Shown here piece after piece: positions 35,523 to 44,595 of a stretch of DNA of 64,000 nt. How positions within the stretch are numbered: position 1 is the first letter of the stretch; every line of letters starts with the position of its first letter. The stretch covers positions 744,001 through 808,000 of the forward strand of contig NZ_CP018617.1 of the NCBI RefSeq assembly GCF_002849855.1. The letters are read 5' to 3'. Position numbers and translations under genes: made by a program. The notes beneath the pieces are model-generated. The model saw only the letters and a list, made by a program, of their open reading frames with translations. It made no database searches and was not told the origin of the DNA. The stretch is from Vibrio azureus. GTDB lineage: Bacteria > Pseudomonadota > Gammaproteobacteria > Enterobacterales > Vibrionaceae.

Positions 35523-36923
35523 ATGTATGAAGAGCAGATAATAAGAATCAAACAAAAACTCAAAAAGGCATATTCTGTAGACTCTGACTTTAAGGTTTTT
35601 GGGGCGAGCTCACACAAATACTGTGTAAAAGATCCAATATCAAATTCTAAAATCGAAGAATTTGAATCAACTTATAGAGTGACTCTTCCTTTATGCTACA
35701 AAGAGTTTATGTTAAATGTAGGTAATGGTGGAGCCGGTCCTTATTTTGGGATATACCCTCTAGAATATGGGGTTAGTCTGCTAGCCAAAAAAGCCGGTGA
35801 AACGCTTGGAAATGAGGTGCTTATTAGTCCCGGGATTACAGATGATGAATGGGAAGAATTAACACTAAAACTTGATGATGTTAATCTTTCCGATGATGTG
35901 TTAGATGATTTAGATGCAGAATTTTACTCTGGCATTTTGCCTATAGGAAGCCAAGGATGCACTTACTATCATGCCTTAGTATTAAATGGAAAGTATGCTG
36001 GTAGAGTGGTTAATGTTGATGTTGCTTTAAACATGCCAATACTTTTTTGCTATGAAAATAACTTTTTAGATTGGTATGAAAGGTGGCTAGATGAAGTAAT
36101 CTCAGGGGTACTGATATCAGATAAAGCAGCCTGGTTTGGATATACCATGGGTGGGGATGATATTGAGCTACTAAACCGTTTCGATGAGTCAGATAACTAT
36201 AATGCTAAATTCGATGTTCTATTAGGGCTTACAAAACTCCACTCTGCAAGCGAAGAAAGTTGTGAAAGGCTAAAAACTATTTACTTACAAAGTACCGGGA
36301 AGTTAAAGCGCCTATCAGGTGAGCTTATTACGAAATTTAACTACCAAAAGTCCAAGAGTATATTAGAAGAGCTTATTGAAAGTGATGATGTAGATTGCAA
36401 AACGGCTTGCCAAGCTATTTTTTGGTACCAAAGAGAGTACTCGTATGAGTGGGTACCGCTTTTATCTAAAAGAATCCAATTTATTAAGGATCCTGAAACG
36501 TTTACATTTGTCACATACATTCTGCGTGAAGCAAAGTGTGATTTTGGTGATTTGTTGGCTCCATTTTGTCATAATGAATCTGAGCAGATTAGAGCAACCA
36601 GTTACTATTCATTAGGGTTGCTTAAGAGCAAATCAGATTATATAGATGAGTTTTCAAGAGGGTTGAGAGACGAATCCTCTAGAGTAGTTCGTACAGCATT
36701 GCAGGCCGTGTCGGGCATTAGAAATGATAAACTAGAGCGCGAATATCTGGGGATTATAGAAAGATTTAAAAACAAGAATAGCATGCTTGTAGAGCTTGAT
36801 CACAATATCAAAAAGCTTGGTTATAAAACAAGATCGGAATTCATAAAAAAGTATGATGTTAACTACAGTCCTAACAACAAATTAAAAGGTATCGTAAAAA
36901 GAATATTAGATCTATTTAAGTAA
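35523..36923 (+). CDS. SMI1/KNR4 (SUKH) domain protein with HEAT-like tail
   Basis: 466 residues. The SUKH domain is near the N-terminus (about 38-190): IEEFESTYRVTLPLCYKEF, then NVGNGGAGPYFGIYPL, the usual SUKH pattern. The C-terminal half is helical and repeated (for example SYYSLGLLKSK and VVRTALQAVSGI), like HEAT repeats. SUKH proteins often neutralise polymorphic toxins, and the many immunity-like neighbours support that. The specific toxin is unknown. Confidence 0.8.
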   Translation: MYEEQIIRIKQKLKKAYSVDSDFKVFGASSHKYCVKDPISNSKIEEFESTYRVTLPLCYKEFMLNVGNGGAGPYFGIYPLEYGVSLLAKKAGETLGNEVLISPGITDDEWEELTLKLDDVNLSDDVLDDLDAEFYSGILPIGSQGCTYYHALVLNGKYAGRVVNVDVALNMPILFCYENNFLDWYERWLDEVISGVLISDKAAWFGYTMGGDDIELLNRFDESDNYNAKFDVLLGLTKLHSASEESCERLKTIYLQSTGKLKRLSGELITKFNYQKSKSILEELIESDDVDCKTACQAIFWYQREYSYEWVPLLSKRIQFIKDPETFTFVTYILREAKCDFGDLLAPFCHNESEQIRATSYYSLGLLKSKSDYIDEFSRGLRDESSRVVRTALQAVSGIRNDKLEREYLGIIERFKNKNSMLVELDHNIKKLGYKTRSEFIKKYDVNYSPNNKLKGIVKRILDLFK

Positions 36924-37009
36924 TGCCTAAAAAACACATAACAATCGTGGTCGAGTGAAAAATATGGCTATCGAATTCTATTTTTAGAGAGGTAATGTGA
37001 ATAATAATC

Positions 37010-37141
37010 ATGGGATTAGTCGAACGTATGCCGTCATCATTTGATGCGCGAAATACCAATGTGCAGTTCACAGAAAAAGGGGCAAACTTGATATTTGAAG
37101 CAATTATAGAAAACACAGATGAGGATTTTTTTCCTGCTTAA
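37010..37141 (+). pseudogene. Small open frame, probable gene remnant
   Basis: 43 codons beginning MGLVERMPSSFDARNTNV. The composition is protein-like but too short to classify, and there is no good ribosome site. It may be the last part of a lost gene between the SUKH and EVE genes. Confidence 0.35.
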
Positions 37142-37218
37142 GCGAGGGTCAACTTAAACAAATATCAATCCCTGACATCAAAATTAATGGTTTATAAAAA
37201 TCTATCACAGGATGTGTT

Positions 37219-37827
37219 GTGAGAAAGTTTTGGTGTGGGGTCGTTTCCCGTGAACATATTAAACGTGGCGTCGCAGGAGGATTTTGCCAAGTGTGCCATG
37301 GCAAGTCCGCCCCTTTGAATAGAATGTCAGTGGGTGATGGCATAGTTTTTTATTCTCCGACTCATAAGTTCAAAGGAAAAGAGCGATGCCAGAAATTTAC
37401 CGCGATTGGTCAGGTGATAGGAAAAGGGAGCTATCAGTTTAAAATGGCACCCGATTTCATTCCATACCGCAGAGATATTGAGTATATAAGTGGTCATGAA
37501 GTCGCCATTCATCCAATGTTAGATCAGTTAGAGTTTACAACCGGAGAAACAAACTGGAGATTTAAATTCAGGTTTGGTCATTTTGAAATCTCACAGAGTG
37601 ATTTTGTCACGATAGGCCAACATATGGTGGGCTCTGTTACTCTATCAGAATGCTTTAACCTTTCTGACAGCACAATATCCACCATTCCACTACATCCATA
37701 TGATTTGACGCTGCAACAAATACGAAAATACCCCTTTCCGGGACAGCGATACTTAGCCTTTGAAACTATTAGTAACGTGCTTTGCCTTACATGTTGCTGG
37801 GTAGCATTACTGATCATCTGTGCGTAA
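37219..37827 (+). CDS. EVE-domain protein with extra C-terminal tail
   Basis: 202 residues. Residues 1 to about 143 form an EVE (PUA-like, UPF0310) domain: FWCGVVSREHIKRGV, GFCQVCHGK, RMSVGDGIVFYSP, and ending in RFGHFEISQSDFVTIGQHM. EVE domains recognise modified bases in nucleic acid. Standalone family members end there; here about 60 further residues follow that do not look like the family and finish in a hydrophobic Cys-rich end. This suggests the original stop was lost by a junction. The GTG start at 37219 fits the domain. Confidence 0.75.
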   Translation: MRKFWCGVVSREHIKRGVAGGFCQVCHGKSAPLNRMSVGDGIVFYSPTHKFKGKERCQKFTAIGQVIGKGSYQFKMAPDFIPYRRDIEYISGHEVAIHPMLDQLEFTTGETNWRFKFRFGHFEISQSDFVTIGQHMVGSVTLSECFNLSDSTISTIPLHPYDLTLQQIRKYPFPGQRYLAFETISNVLCLTCCWVALLIICA

Positions 37828-38016
37828 TGGGCGTTATAACTCCCTAGTATCAAAGCAAATGTAGAGACAAATTTGACGCATTAATATAGATGGTATATTC
37901 AATAGAAATCTGATAAGTTCTTGTTTTACAGATAGTTAGGGTTGCACGTTTTTGCTAATTCAATGAGGCAAAAGTGCATGCGTACGAATGCAAATTTATG
38001 CTCCTTAAGGAGAGTC

Positions 38017-38652
38017 ATGGAACCTTTAGATATAAAAGAGTATATATGTGAGTTGTTTAAAGCTCACGAAGTCCCTTTTCACACAGAAAATGAATGGATA
38101 GTTCCTTACGGAGAGTTTCCTGCTATTCGAGCGACTTGGTTTCAAAAGGAAGCTATTGGTGTGTTTGAAGTAGAAGTTTTGTTAGATAGCGGACGTATTA
38201 TTAATGAATGCTTTGCTGGGTTTGGTGTCGGTAAAGCAGGGATCATTAACGGCTTAGAGAACTTCTGCGCTAACTCGTTTCATGTTTTATTATCTGCCTT
38301 TTGGAAAAAGCACGAGCCCGAACAAGTAAAAACCGACAATTGGCTAATAAACGGAGTAAAATATAACGTATATATTGGAAACTTAGGAACCAGAACGACA
38401 AACGGTGTCGAAGCATCAATTCCAGAATCTCTTGCTGAGTCTCTAGAAAAAGCAGTCAAAAGTGAAACACTAGAATCAGAAATATCTTGGTTTAGGATAT
38501 TCTTCTGTAGTGTGTCTGGCGAATTTACCTTTGAAGCTTTAAAAGAAAATGAGATTTGGGAAAAAGGTATTTCAATGTTAAGTACACAACCTTGGGAAAA
38601 AACCGAAGGTTATTATAGTGTTCGAAACTTCATTGTACTGCGCAAAGCATAA
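38017..38652 (+). CDS. DUF6348-like protein, probable immunity protein
   Basis: About 211 residues from the ATG at 38017, which has a clear aaggagag ribosome site. The upstream in-frame ATG at 37942 is less likely. The pattern WIVPYGEFPAIRATW, LLDSGRIINECFAGFGVG and FCANSFHVLLSAFW resembles DUF6348 proteins, a cytoplasmic family often seen beside toxin genes. Function is inferred from context. Confidence 0.65.
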   Translation: MEPLDIKEYICELFKAHEVPFHTENEWIVPYGEFPAIRATWFQKEAIGVFEVEVLLDSGRIINECFAGFGVGKAGIINGLENFCANSFHVLLSAFWKKHEPEQVKTDNWLINGVKYNVYIGNLGTRTTNGVEASIPESLAESLEKAVKSETLESEISWFRIFFCSVSGEFTFEALKENEIWEKGISMLSTQPWEKTEGYYSVRNFIVLRKA

Positions 38653-38744
38653 AAAAGCGTACTCCGATAAAACTGCTACGCAAAACGCTCTTCACAGAAT
38701 GTGCTGGTGAGCTTTGTGTAAAAGGCCTTAGATTGAGAAATTAA

Positions 38745-39301
38745 ATGATATCGAGAGATGAAGCGATACAGTCAGTGCGAGATACCTTAGATGAGGATAT
38801 GGATATCTTGAACGAATCAATTATCGAAAAAGACTACGGGTGGTTGATTTTTTTAATTCAAAGAAGTTTATTCGCACTGGAAACCATATAAACTCAAAGG
38901 TCGGCTCTGGAGGCATTCTGATAGAGCGTAAATCTGGTAGGCATATTTCTTTCAGCTCAGCATACTCTTGTGATGAAAACCTAAAGATATATGAAAAAGG
39001 TTATCTTAAGTATGAGGATTGGGATATTGAAATAACCAAAATCAGTAACCTGAGAGTTACGGTAGATGCTTTATTAAAGTTAAAATTGAGTTTCGTCGTG
39101 CCAGAGGAAGCCAATGGTACTATTTGGAAGATTCCAAGAACATACAAGTACAAAGAACTAAAGCGGAAGCTAGCTAAATTACCGGTCAAATTTAATGTTG
39201 GTAATTTGTATTTCCTATGTAAAGAGCTAGATACACTCAAAATACTTGGGTGTTGCGAATTTAAGTTGATGGAAAATATGGGCTGTAAAAATGACATTTA
39301 A
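38745..39301 (+). pseudogene. Imm35-like immunity gene, frameshifted
   Basis: The first frame (from ATG 38745) reads MISRDEAIQSVRD ... ESIIEKDYGW, the start of an Imm35 (YrhB-like) protein. The matching continuation VDFFNSKKFIRTGNH ... GGILIERKSGRHI lies one frame over, from about 38840. Adding a single G after codon TGG joins them into one protein of about 185 residues. It is therefore probably inactivated by a one-base deletion near 38840, unless this is a sequencing error. Confidence 0.65.
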
Positions 39302-39383
39302 GATGGGTTTACAATGCTTGCCATTTTCGATTTGATTCAGTTTTAGAGTTTACAGCACAATGATTTAGGCTAGGGTCTGAGCG

Positions 39384-39578
39384 TTGCTCACCTCTGATTT
39401 CCTTTTCCCGAGTCCAAGGAAAGTGGGTCAACCCATGAGATATAGTTATGATGTGCGCACTAAAAATATTCGAGCGCTTCAACTGCTTCTCGGTCATGCT
39501 AAGTTGGATAATATTATCCGATATCTTGTTGTTGAGGTTGAAGATGCTCTCCATATCTCAGATGGCGTTGATTCTTAG
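39384..39578 (+). pseudogene. Tyrosine-integrase 3' remnant, copy A
   Basis: The C-terminal end of a phage-type integrase: RTKNIRALQLLLGHAKLD with the box II His, then IIRYLVVEVEDAL with the nucleophile Tyr region. The segment carrying the HxxRR motif is deleted relative to copy B at 60003-60254. Flanking sequence (cccgagtccaaggaaagtgg before, gattcttagcctttc after) is shared by both copies. Confidence 0.8.
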
Positions 39579-39616
39579 CCTTTCTACTCTTTTGGCGAAT
39601 TAACAAGGGTTCGATA

Positions 39617-39979
39617 ATGAATGCTATTAAAGCAATACAAACACCCGTGGGATTTGTTGCGGGGCGAGATGGATTTTATTAGGATGATATCAGCGAGGAC
39701 AAGCAAGGACAACGGCTTGTTCTAAGCGGTGATATTAACTTGGAGTTAGCATCAGGATATAAGGGGCAGGCCATATGGATGAAGTATAAATTAGAATTTT
39801 CTGATGTTACTTCATTTAAAAAGGAAGATGTTGATAATAGTAGTTTTGGTGAAAATTCAAGCTTTGTTGAGCTACCATCTTATGATACCAAGCGAAAATT
39901 TATATTTGCCACATATGATTATATATACAAAATAGAGGCAAGGGAATATGTGTTCAGCCTAGGTGAAGGACGAACTTAG
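39617..39979 (+). pseudogene. Unknown gene with an in-frame TAG
   Basis: ATG at 39617 opens a frame with one amber codon at 39680-39682 and then runs to 39979, about 120 residues in all. Both sides of the stop look coding (TPVGFVAGRDGFY, then DDISEDKQGQRLVLSGD). It is probably a small immunity-type gene broken by a point mutation, with amber readthrough a less likely alternative. The family is not recognised. Confidence 0.5.
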
Positions 39980-40162
39980 GAAAAAGCTACAGGATATAAA
40001 CTCAAAGCTTTGCTTAAGCGCCAGTTTTTATTTTTACAGTTCAGCAGCGAATGACCTACGCTATTAAGGGAGTATTTTCTTTATAAAACATCGCTTTACT
40101 ATAATCGGCACCGTTATTATGATAGCGGCAGCGGTCAGTATTTAAGCTCTGACCCAATAGGG

Positions 40163-40687
40163 ATGGCAGGTGGTTTAAGACCACAAGCTTACGTGCATAA
40201 TCCGATGGAGTGGGTTGACCCGTTCGGTTTAGCTGAGTGTCCAAAGGGTCCAAGCAAAGTTGGTGTTCCTGCCACTCGATCCTCAAATCAGTTAGATACA
40301 GTCTTAGAGCGTGATGCTTATGGAAATGAAATCATGTATCGGTCTATGTCAGAGAAGCAATATCGAATATTTGAGGAAACTGGTCAGCTTCCCTATGCTG
40401 GTGAGACTTCAGTTTCGCCGTTGCTTGAGTACTCAAGTAAATACGATGGCCATACCGTCAAAATTACTACGCAACGAGGTACTTCCGCGCAGCTTCAAGA
40501 TATAGGAATTGCAGCTAACAAACCTGCTTCTATTGAATTGCCTCATTTGTCCACTCAAACAGGAAAGTGGAATCAAACCCATTCTCGATTTAAAGTCGAG
40601 TCAGGACAGATGACCACCCAGCTTAGTCAAGGTAAAGCGTTGGATATATTCAATCAAAATATCTTGGATTTTGAGTTATTAGAATAG
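40163..40687 (+). CDS. Orphan Rhs C-terminal tip with toxin domain
   Basis: The coding sense is visible from 40051: YYNRHRYYDSGSGQYLSSDP leads into GMAGGLRPQAYVHNPMEWVDPFGLA, the conserved end of the Rhs core that precedes the variable toxin. The upstream core is missing beyond a stop at about 40048. The tip (about 120 residues) contains MYRSMSEKQYRIFEETG and GETSVSPLLEYSSKY, patterned like ADP-ribosyltransferase-type toxin folds (R..., S-T-S-like). That activity is a guess. It is a displaced tip that can re-enter an rhs gene by recombination. The ATG at 40163 is only the first available. Confidence 0.7.
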   Translation: MAGGLRPQAYVHNPMEWVDPFGLAECPKGPSKVGVPATRSSNQLDTVLERDAYGNEIMYRSMSEKQYRIFEETGQLPYAGETSVSPLLEYSSKYDGHTVKITTQRGTSAQLQDIGIAANKPASIELPHLSTQTGKWNQTHSRFKVESGQMTTQLSQGKALDIFNQNILDFELLE

Positions 40688-40701
40688 AGAAATTAATGTA
40701 A

Positions 40702-41181
40702 ATGCTATTGAAATTAGATGATTCACCAGTTCCGATGAAGCTGGTGTACTTATTATCCGACGAATTAAAAAATGACCCGAATCGAGTTAAGGTGGCTCAA
40801 GAACTTACTCTCGATCCGGCAAGGCCGTTGATGGGGCTTAAAGGTTCTCATGGTTTATTTGCGTCTGATGAATGGTGGGAGAACGTCTATGCGGAAAAAA
40901 TTCCTTTGTCATTCATTAAGGGGGTTATTGAATCTGCATATATCGCTGGTCAAGATGAAGAAGGAATCAATAATACGGTTGATGTAAAACTGGAGGATGG
41001 ATCGACCGTTGCTGTAGGTATTTACACGAATGATGTAGCGGATGTGAGCTTATTTAAGCCTGGCTGTTTAGTTTATGTTGTGTATGCATTTGATGAATTG
41101 AAAAGGCAGCCCGCTAGAGATGGTGGTGTAAATTACTCAAAGGTGGCTGTCGAAATGGCAGTATCAGAATCCCCTATTTAG
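40702..41181 (+). CDS. Probable immunity protein for the Rhs tip
   Basis: 159 residues, cytoplasmic, directly after the Rhs tip (14-bp gap), the usual place of the cognate immunity gene. It has an acidic composition and contains EESAYIAG-like and LEDGSTVAVGIYTND segments. No named family was recognised. The role is inferred from position. Confidence 0.6.
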   Translation: MLLKLDDSPVPMKLVYLLSDELKNDPNRVKVAQELTLDPARPLMGLKGSHGLFASDEWWENVYAEKIPLSFIKGVIESAYIAGQDEEGINNTVDVKLEDGSTVAVGIYTNDVADVSLFKPGCLVYVVYAFDELKRQPARDGGVNYSKVAVEMAVSESPI

Positions 41182-41299
41182 CCTTTTATTTAAATTTTAG
41201 TATTGTTTTTGAGTGTATTTGGAACAGGATATTCGGCTTCAACGGGAAGTAGGTTTTTAGCTTCTTCTAAGCTGTTTTAATAGTGCTGTTGTTGGTGCA

Positions 41300-41713
41300 A
41301 TGGCTAATGCTCGAACTCGCTTAGAGTATGGTGATGATTGCTCTGAGATAGCTGATGATTTACATAGAGCTGCGGGTGGTGAAGGGCAAGTGATTGTTTT
41401 TCGTTCTAACGATGCACCTTGGCCAGCACCAACTGTCGAGAATGTGAAACCTAGATTCAATCCGCCATTTAGGGATAGTACAACATTCAATTACCCGCAG
41501 AATCTAGATGGGTCAATAAGATCGTTAGATGAAGCCTATCATGCTGTCTATTCAGATGGTCGCTATGTTTATGACGGTGCTCTGCATAACGATGGAATAC
41601 CAATTGGCGATGATACTAAGCTAGTAGATTCGATGAACCCCAATGGTGTGGGTTATCGCCTCTATAACCCTGATGCTGGTGAATTATTGAAAGGACCGAT
41701 TAATGGAAAGTAA
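41300..41713 (+). CDS. Orphan papain-like (Tox-PL type) toxin tip
   Basis: 137 residues. GDDCSEIADDLHRAAGG places a Cys at 14 at the start of a helix, and AYHAVYSDGRYVYDG places a His at 81 and an Asp at about 92. These are spaced as in papain-fold toxins at the ends of polymorphic toxins. The frame starts abruptly, without delivery domains, so it is a displaced tip. It overlaps the next gene by 11 bases. A partial copy lies at 62770-62946. Confidence 0.6.
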   Translation: MANARTRLEYGDDCSEIADDLHRAAGGEGQVIVFRSNDAPWPAPTVENVKPRFNPPFRDSTTFNYPQNLDGSIRSLDEAYHAVYSDGRYVYDGALHNDGIPIGDDTKLVDSMNPNGVGYRLYNPDAGELLKGPINGK

Positions 41714-42131
41714 ATATTACGAGGTTAAAGCGCTTCAAAATGGCTTGGCAACTTCGTTACCCTCGGTTTTAAGAAATAAAGATCTTATTGTTTGGCACTC
41801 CGCTTTACCGGCGAAGAGCCCGCTTGGTTATGACGATCAAATTGCGCCTCTTGTAATGTGGGCATTTGCTAGTGATAAGGAAGATCAAGAAGATGAATTG
41901 ATTTCTTTGATTAATTCATTTCAGACAAAGATTGGATGGCATTTAGATAAAGTAAGAAATGGGAGATGGAGGTTAATGCCTAATCGTGTATGGGCTGTTT
42001 ATGAAAAAAATAAAGATTCCACTCTAATTGATGCGTCAGCAATAGTACAGCGAGAAGATCCTCAATTTGGAGTGTTGGCAAATAAAGAAATATTAGAGAT
42101 GGCGCGTTATCTGGATGAGAGCCTCCGCTGA
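41703..42131 (+). CDS. Probable immunity protein of the papain-like toxin tip, copy 1
   Basis: 142 residues, cytoplasmic, starting inside the toxin tip gene. It contains LIVWHSALPAKSPLGYDDQ and RWRLMPNRVWAVYEKNKD. The family is not recognised. A close homologue at 62936-63364 follows the second toxin tail, so the pair has been duplicated together, which supports a toxin-immunity relation. Confidence 0.65.
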   Translation: MESKYYEVKALQNGLATSLPSVLRNKDLIVWHSALPAKSPLGYDDQIAPLVMWAFASDKEDQEDELISLINSFQTKIGWHLDKVRNGRWRLMPNRVWAVYEKNKDSTLIDASAIVQREDPQFGVLANKEILEMARYLDESLR

Positions 42132-42157
42132 CTAATATATAAACATACAGGACATAT

Positions 42158-42240
42158 ATGAATACGAATGAAAGCGCTTTAATTGAATGGCGGAGGCAAA
42201 TTTGTGCATTAAGAGATGTACAGTTGAATAGAGGTAATTA
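42158..42240 (+). pseudogene. Tail remnant of a paralogue of the next gene
   Basis: The stretch reads NESALIEWRRQICALRDV, matching the C-terminal end NERALIEWQWKMVALRNV of the following gene. It is therefore the surviving 3' end of another copy, lost by recombination. The same remnant is present in the duplicated cluster at 63380. Confidence 0.65.
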
Positions 42241-42557
42241 TGGATTTGAAACTTTCTCCTTCTTCTGATGAAATTGAAATCTTTTTGTTTGAATGTGTGG
42301 TAAAGAACTTGCAATCATTCTATGGACATTCATACGATGATGCTGTGCGCTTAGTTAATGAATACTATGCGAAATTTACTGATGCGCACTTCTGTCGTCA
42401 GCATGGTATTCCTGTACAGACTGCTGACCTCTTCTCGCATATTGCGGCTGCAGGTATGGCTGATAGGGTTCAATATTACCAAGGGCTAAAAAATGATCCG
42501 AATGAACGCGCTTTAATTGAGTGGCAGTGGAAAATGGTGGCATTAAGAAATGTATAG
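42240..42557 (+). CDS. Small immunity-type protein, copy 1
   Basis: 105 residues, no signal peptide. Helical sequence with YGHSYDDAVRLVNEYYAKF and ADLFSHIAAAGMADRVQYY. It resembles small helical immunity-type proteins found next to polymorphic toxins, but I give no family name. The near-identical copy at 63462-63803 has a different last dozen residues because of a frame change. Confidence 0.6.
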   Translation: MDLKLSPSSDEIEIFLFECVVKNLQSFYGHSYDDAVRLVNEYYAKFTDAHFCRQHGIPVQTADLFSHIAAAGMADRVQYYQGLKNDPNERALIEWQWKMVALRNV

Positions 42558-42565
42558 GAATTTAA

Positions 42566-43093
42566 ATGGCTGTTTTAATTGAAGCATTGTCTGTTGTTAT
42601 TCGCTGCGAAGCGATTGCTAAAAAATATATTGGAGGTATGGACGCTTTTATCGCTGCTCTTCCAAATAAATCGCTTTGCTCAGATGGTGAGTTGGCTCGT
42701 GTCAGATTTATGGTTCCTATAGATGTTCAAGCTTATGTTGAAAGTTTGATTGCTAATGGATTGACTTTCAAACGGTCAGATAAAGCTATAGATATAGTCG
42801 TTGTCGATCAGATGCATGGTCCGACAACTGATTGTGATTGGGTTGATGTTGGAGAAACTGATTGGAATAACAACCCCAATCATACGGTGGCAGTGTGCTG
42901 TGCTAGGCCGACAAAAGTGGATCGCATTTTCGTTCCAGAAGGCTGGAGATATGAAGAATCTCTGAGCGCAAGCGGTATCTATATTGATGGAAAAGAAGTT
43001 CCAGAAAGCTTAAAGTTTGCTAGACATGAAAATGGGGTAGATGTTCTTCTTGATGAAAAAACGGGTCAAGAGTTTTATGTTGGCCGTTCATAA
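42566..43093 (+). CDS. Hypothetical protein, probable immunity protein, copy 1
   Basis: 175 residues, cytoplasmic. It begins 9 bp after the previous gene. It contains AKKYIGGMDAFIAALPN at the start and a central VDQMHGPTTDCDWVDVG. The family is not recognised. The second copy begins at 63787 and runs out of the window. Confidence 0.6.
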   Translation: MAVLIEALSVVIRCEAIAKKYIGGMDAFIAALPNKSLCSDGELARVRFMVPIDVQAYVESLIANGLTFKRSDKAIDIVVVDQMHGPTTDCDWVDVGETDWNNNPNHTVAVCCARPTKVDRIFVPEGWRYEESLSASGIYIDGKEVPESLKFARHENGVDVLLDEKTGQEFYVGRS

Positions 43094-43350
43094 TATTCCT
43101 ATTTTCTATTTTGCTTTCAATTACCAAAGGTATGTTTAGCAGTACATTAAATTATAGCAAACAAAGGCCTAGCACTTGCGAGGTCACTAATTTACACCAC
43201 AGTAAAAATCAATTTCTTGTCAGGCACATCAATGGTTTAAGGAGTACATATTGGCTAAACAAGCTGAATCTAAATCCTTGACAGTATAAGAAGAAACCGA
43301 AAGTCCCCAAATGGGCAACTAGGCTTGAAATCTCTAAAAAAGGCGCAGTA

Positions 43351-43743
43351 ATGTTTTCATTTTCTTGGGTGATTGGATTTGGTGGAAGTGCACAGGGCGG
43401 TAACACCAAGGATGTGCAGATTGAAAATGTTTTAGAAACAGTTGAGTTGATTTTTAGTCGTGCAGGCTCAGTGACTCTGGATGTGATTGATGGTGAGGAA
43501 ATAGGCCCAGAATGTTTACAGGTTCAAACTGAGAGTGGTAAGTCAGTAATATTGTTGGGTGAAAATACTAGCGATGATTATGTGGTTCGTTCATTTAACG
43601 GTAAATTAGTTAATGATGGAATGGTTTCAATTCTTGGGAATGAATGGGACTCAAAGATGATTTGTGAGGGTTCTGAATTAGTAAAAGCCATAGTCAAGGA
43701 ATTTCTTTCAACGGGTAATGTATCAATGGATTTCTTGAGTTAA
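43351..43743 (+). CDS. DUF6911-like protein, probable immunity protein
   Basis: 130 residues. FSFSWVIGFGGSAQGGNTKD at the start and VILLGENTSDDYVVRSF in the middle fit the DUF6911 pattern. The frame is open upstream of the ATG back to about 43284 (KWATRLEISKKGAV), which may be the tail of a lost toxin gene that has become fused in frame. The preceding 250 bp holds only such scraps. Confidence 0.6.
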   Translation: MFSFSWVIGFGGSAQGGNTKDVQIENVLETVELIFSRAGSVTLDVIDGEEIGPECLQVQTESGKSVILLGENTSDDYVVRSFNGKLVNDGMVSILGNEWDSKMICEGSELVKAIVKEFLSTGNVSMDFLS

Positions 43744-43793
43744 TACTCCGGATAGGCAAAAACAAATGAGACAATATTATGAGGGCAAAAACG

Positions 43794-44189
43794 ATGGCTG
43801 ATTTATTGTTATCCTGTCCAGACTGTAGTAAACAAGCATGTGTCAAATTGGGGCAGGTTGATAGAAGGAATAATCTAGCTTGGTTTCGATCATGGAATTG
43901 CGAAAATTGTGGGTTGAGAATCGAAGAAGATGGGGATGAAACACCCAATAAAATTCGGGAAATTCTTATAAATGAAGAGGGCGCTTGGGCTCTCATTCTG
44001 AGTGAAGTATCTAAGAAAGCTTCAGCTTTTAAAATCCTGAGAGATGTTATAGGTCTTTCATTGCAAGATGTTGCGAGACTAAGAAAAGATAAATCAGGCT
44101 GTGTTTTTATAGGAACTAAAGAAGAAGTTAATTTTTATCAGAGGAAATGTGGTGAGTTAGGTTTGGAGCTATTAGTAATAGATAATTAG
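43794..44189 (+). CDS. Zinc-ribbon protein, probable immunity protein
   Basis: About 131 residues from the ATG at 43794, chosen for its gagg ribosome site; 43779 is an alternative. The N-terminal zinc ribbon has CPDC and CENC. The C-terminal part (KILRDVIGLSLQDVARL, then KEEVNFYQRKCGELGLELLVI) resembles the alpha/beta fold of the ribosomal L7/L12 C-terminal domain, a combination seen in small uncharacterised proteins near toxins. Confidence 0.6.
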   Translation: MADLLLSCPDCSKQACVKLGQVDRRNNLAWFRSWNCENCGLRIEEDGDETPNKIREILINEEGAWALILSEVSKKASAFKILRDVIGLSLQDVARLRKDKSGCVFIGTKEEVNFYQRKCGELGLELLVIDN

Positions 44190-44304
44190 TTCCAAACAGT
44201 TCACTTCAGAAACATCTTCTATTTTTGCAACAAGCCTGTATCAATAGGTTAGGGTATTTCATCTCCAGTTCAGTGCCGCTAAGGCAGTTTAGAGGAACAC
44301 TATT

Positions 44305-44589
44305 ATGAAACTTATAATGAAAGATGCCCTGCAGGACTATACAGAAGCCGAGTTTTATCGTTTTCTAGAGGACTTTTTCGAAGATACTGACACTAATGAC
44401 TTAGATGATGATGCTTATGATCTTCATATATCAAAGCTAACTGATCATTTTTCAAAATTGGTATCTCACCCCGATGGGAATTCATTAATCTTCCATCCAT
44501 CACCAGACAGGGAAGACTCGCCTGAAGGAGTTATTATGGAAATAAAAAAATGGTATGCAAAACAAGGAATGATTTGCTTCAAAGAATAA
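44305..44589 (+). CDS. Colicin/pyocin DNase-type immunity protein
   Basis: 94 residues, matching the ImE9-like four-helix immunity family. YTEAEFYRFLEDFF forms helix I, HPDGNSLIFHPSPDREDSPEGV is the conserved region that binds the nuclease, and the end is IKKWYAKQGMICFKE. These proteins block HNH nuclease domains of bacteriocins and related toxins. No nuclease gene adjoins it, so it is an orphan. A gagga ribosome site supports the start at 44305. Confidence 0.88.
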   Translation: MKLIMKDALQDYTEAEFYRFLEDFFEDTDTNDLDDDAYDLHISKLTDHFSKLVSHPDGNSLIFHPSPDREDSPEGVIMEIKKWYAKQGMICFKE

Positions 44590-44595
44590 AATACA

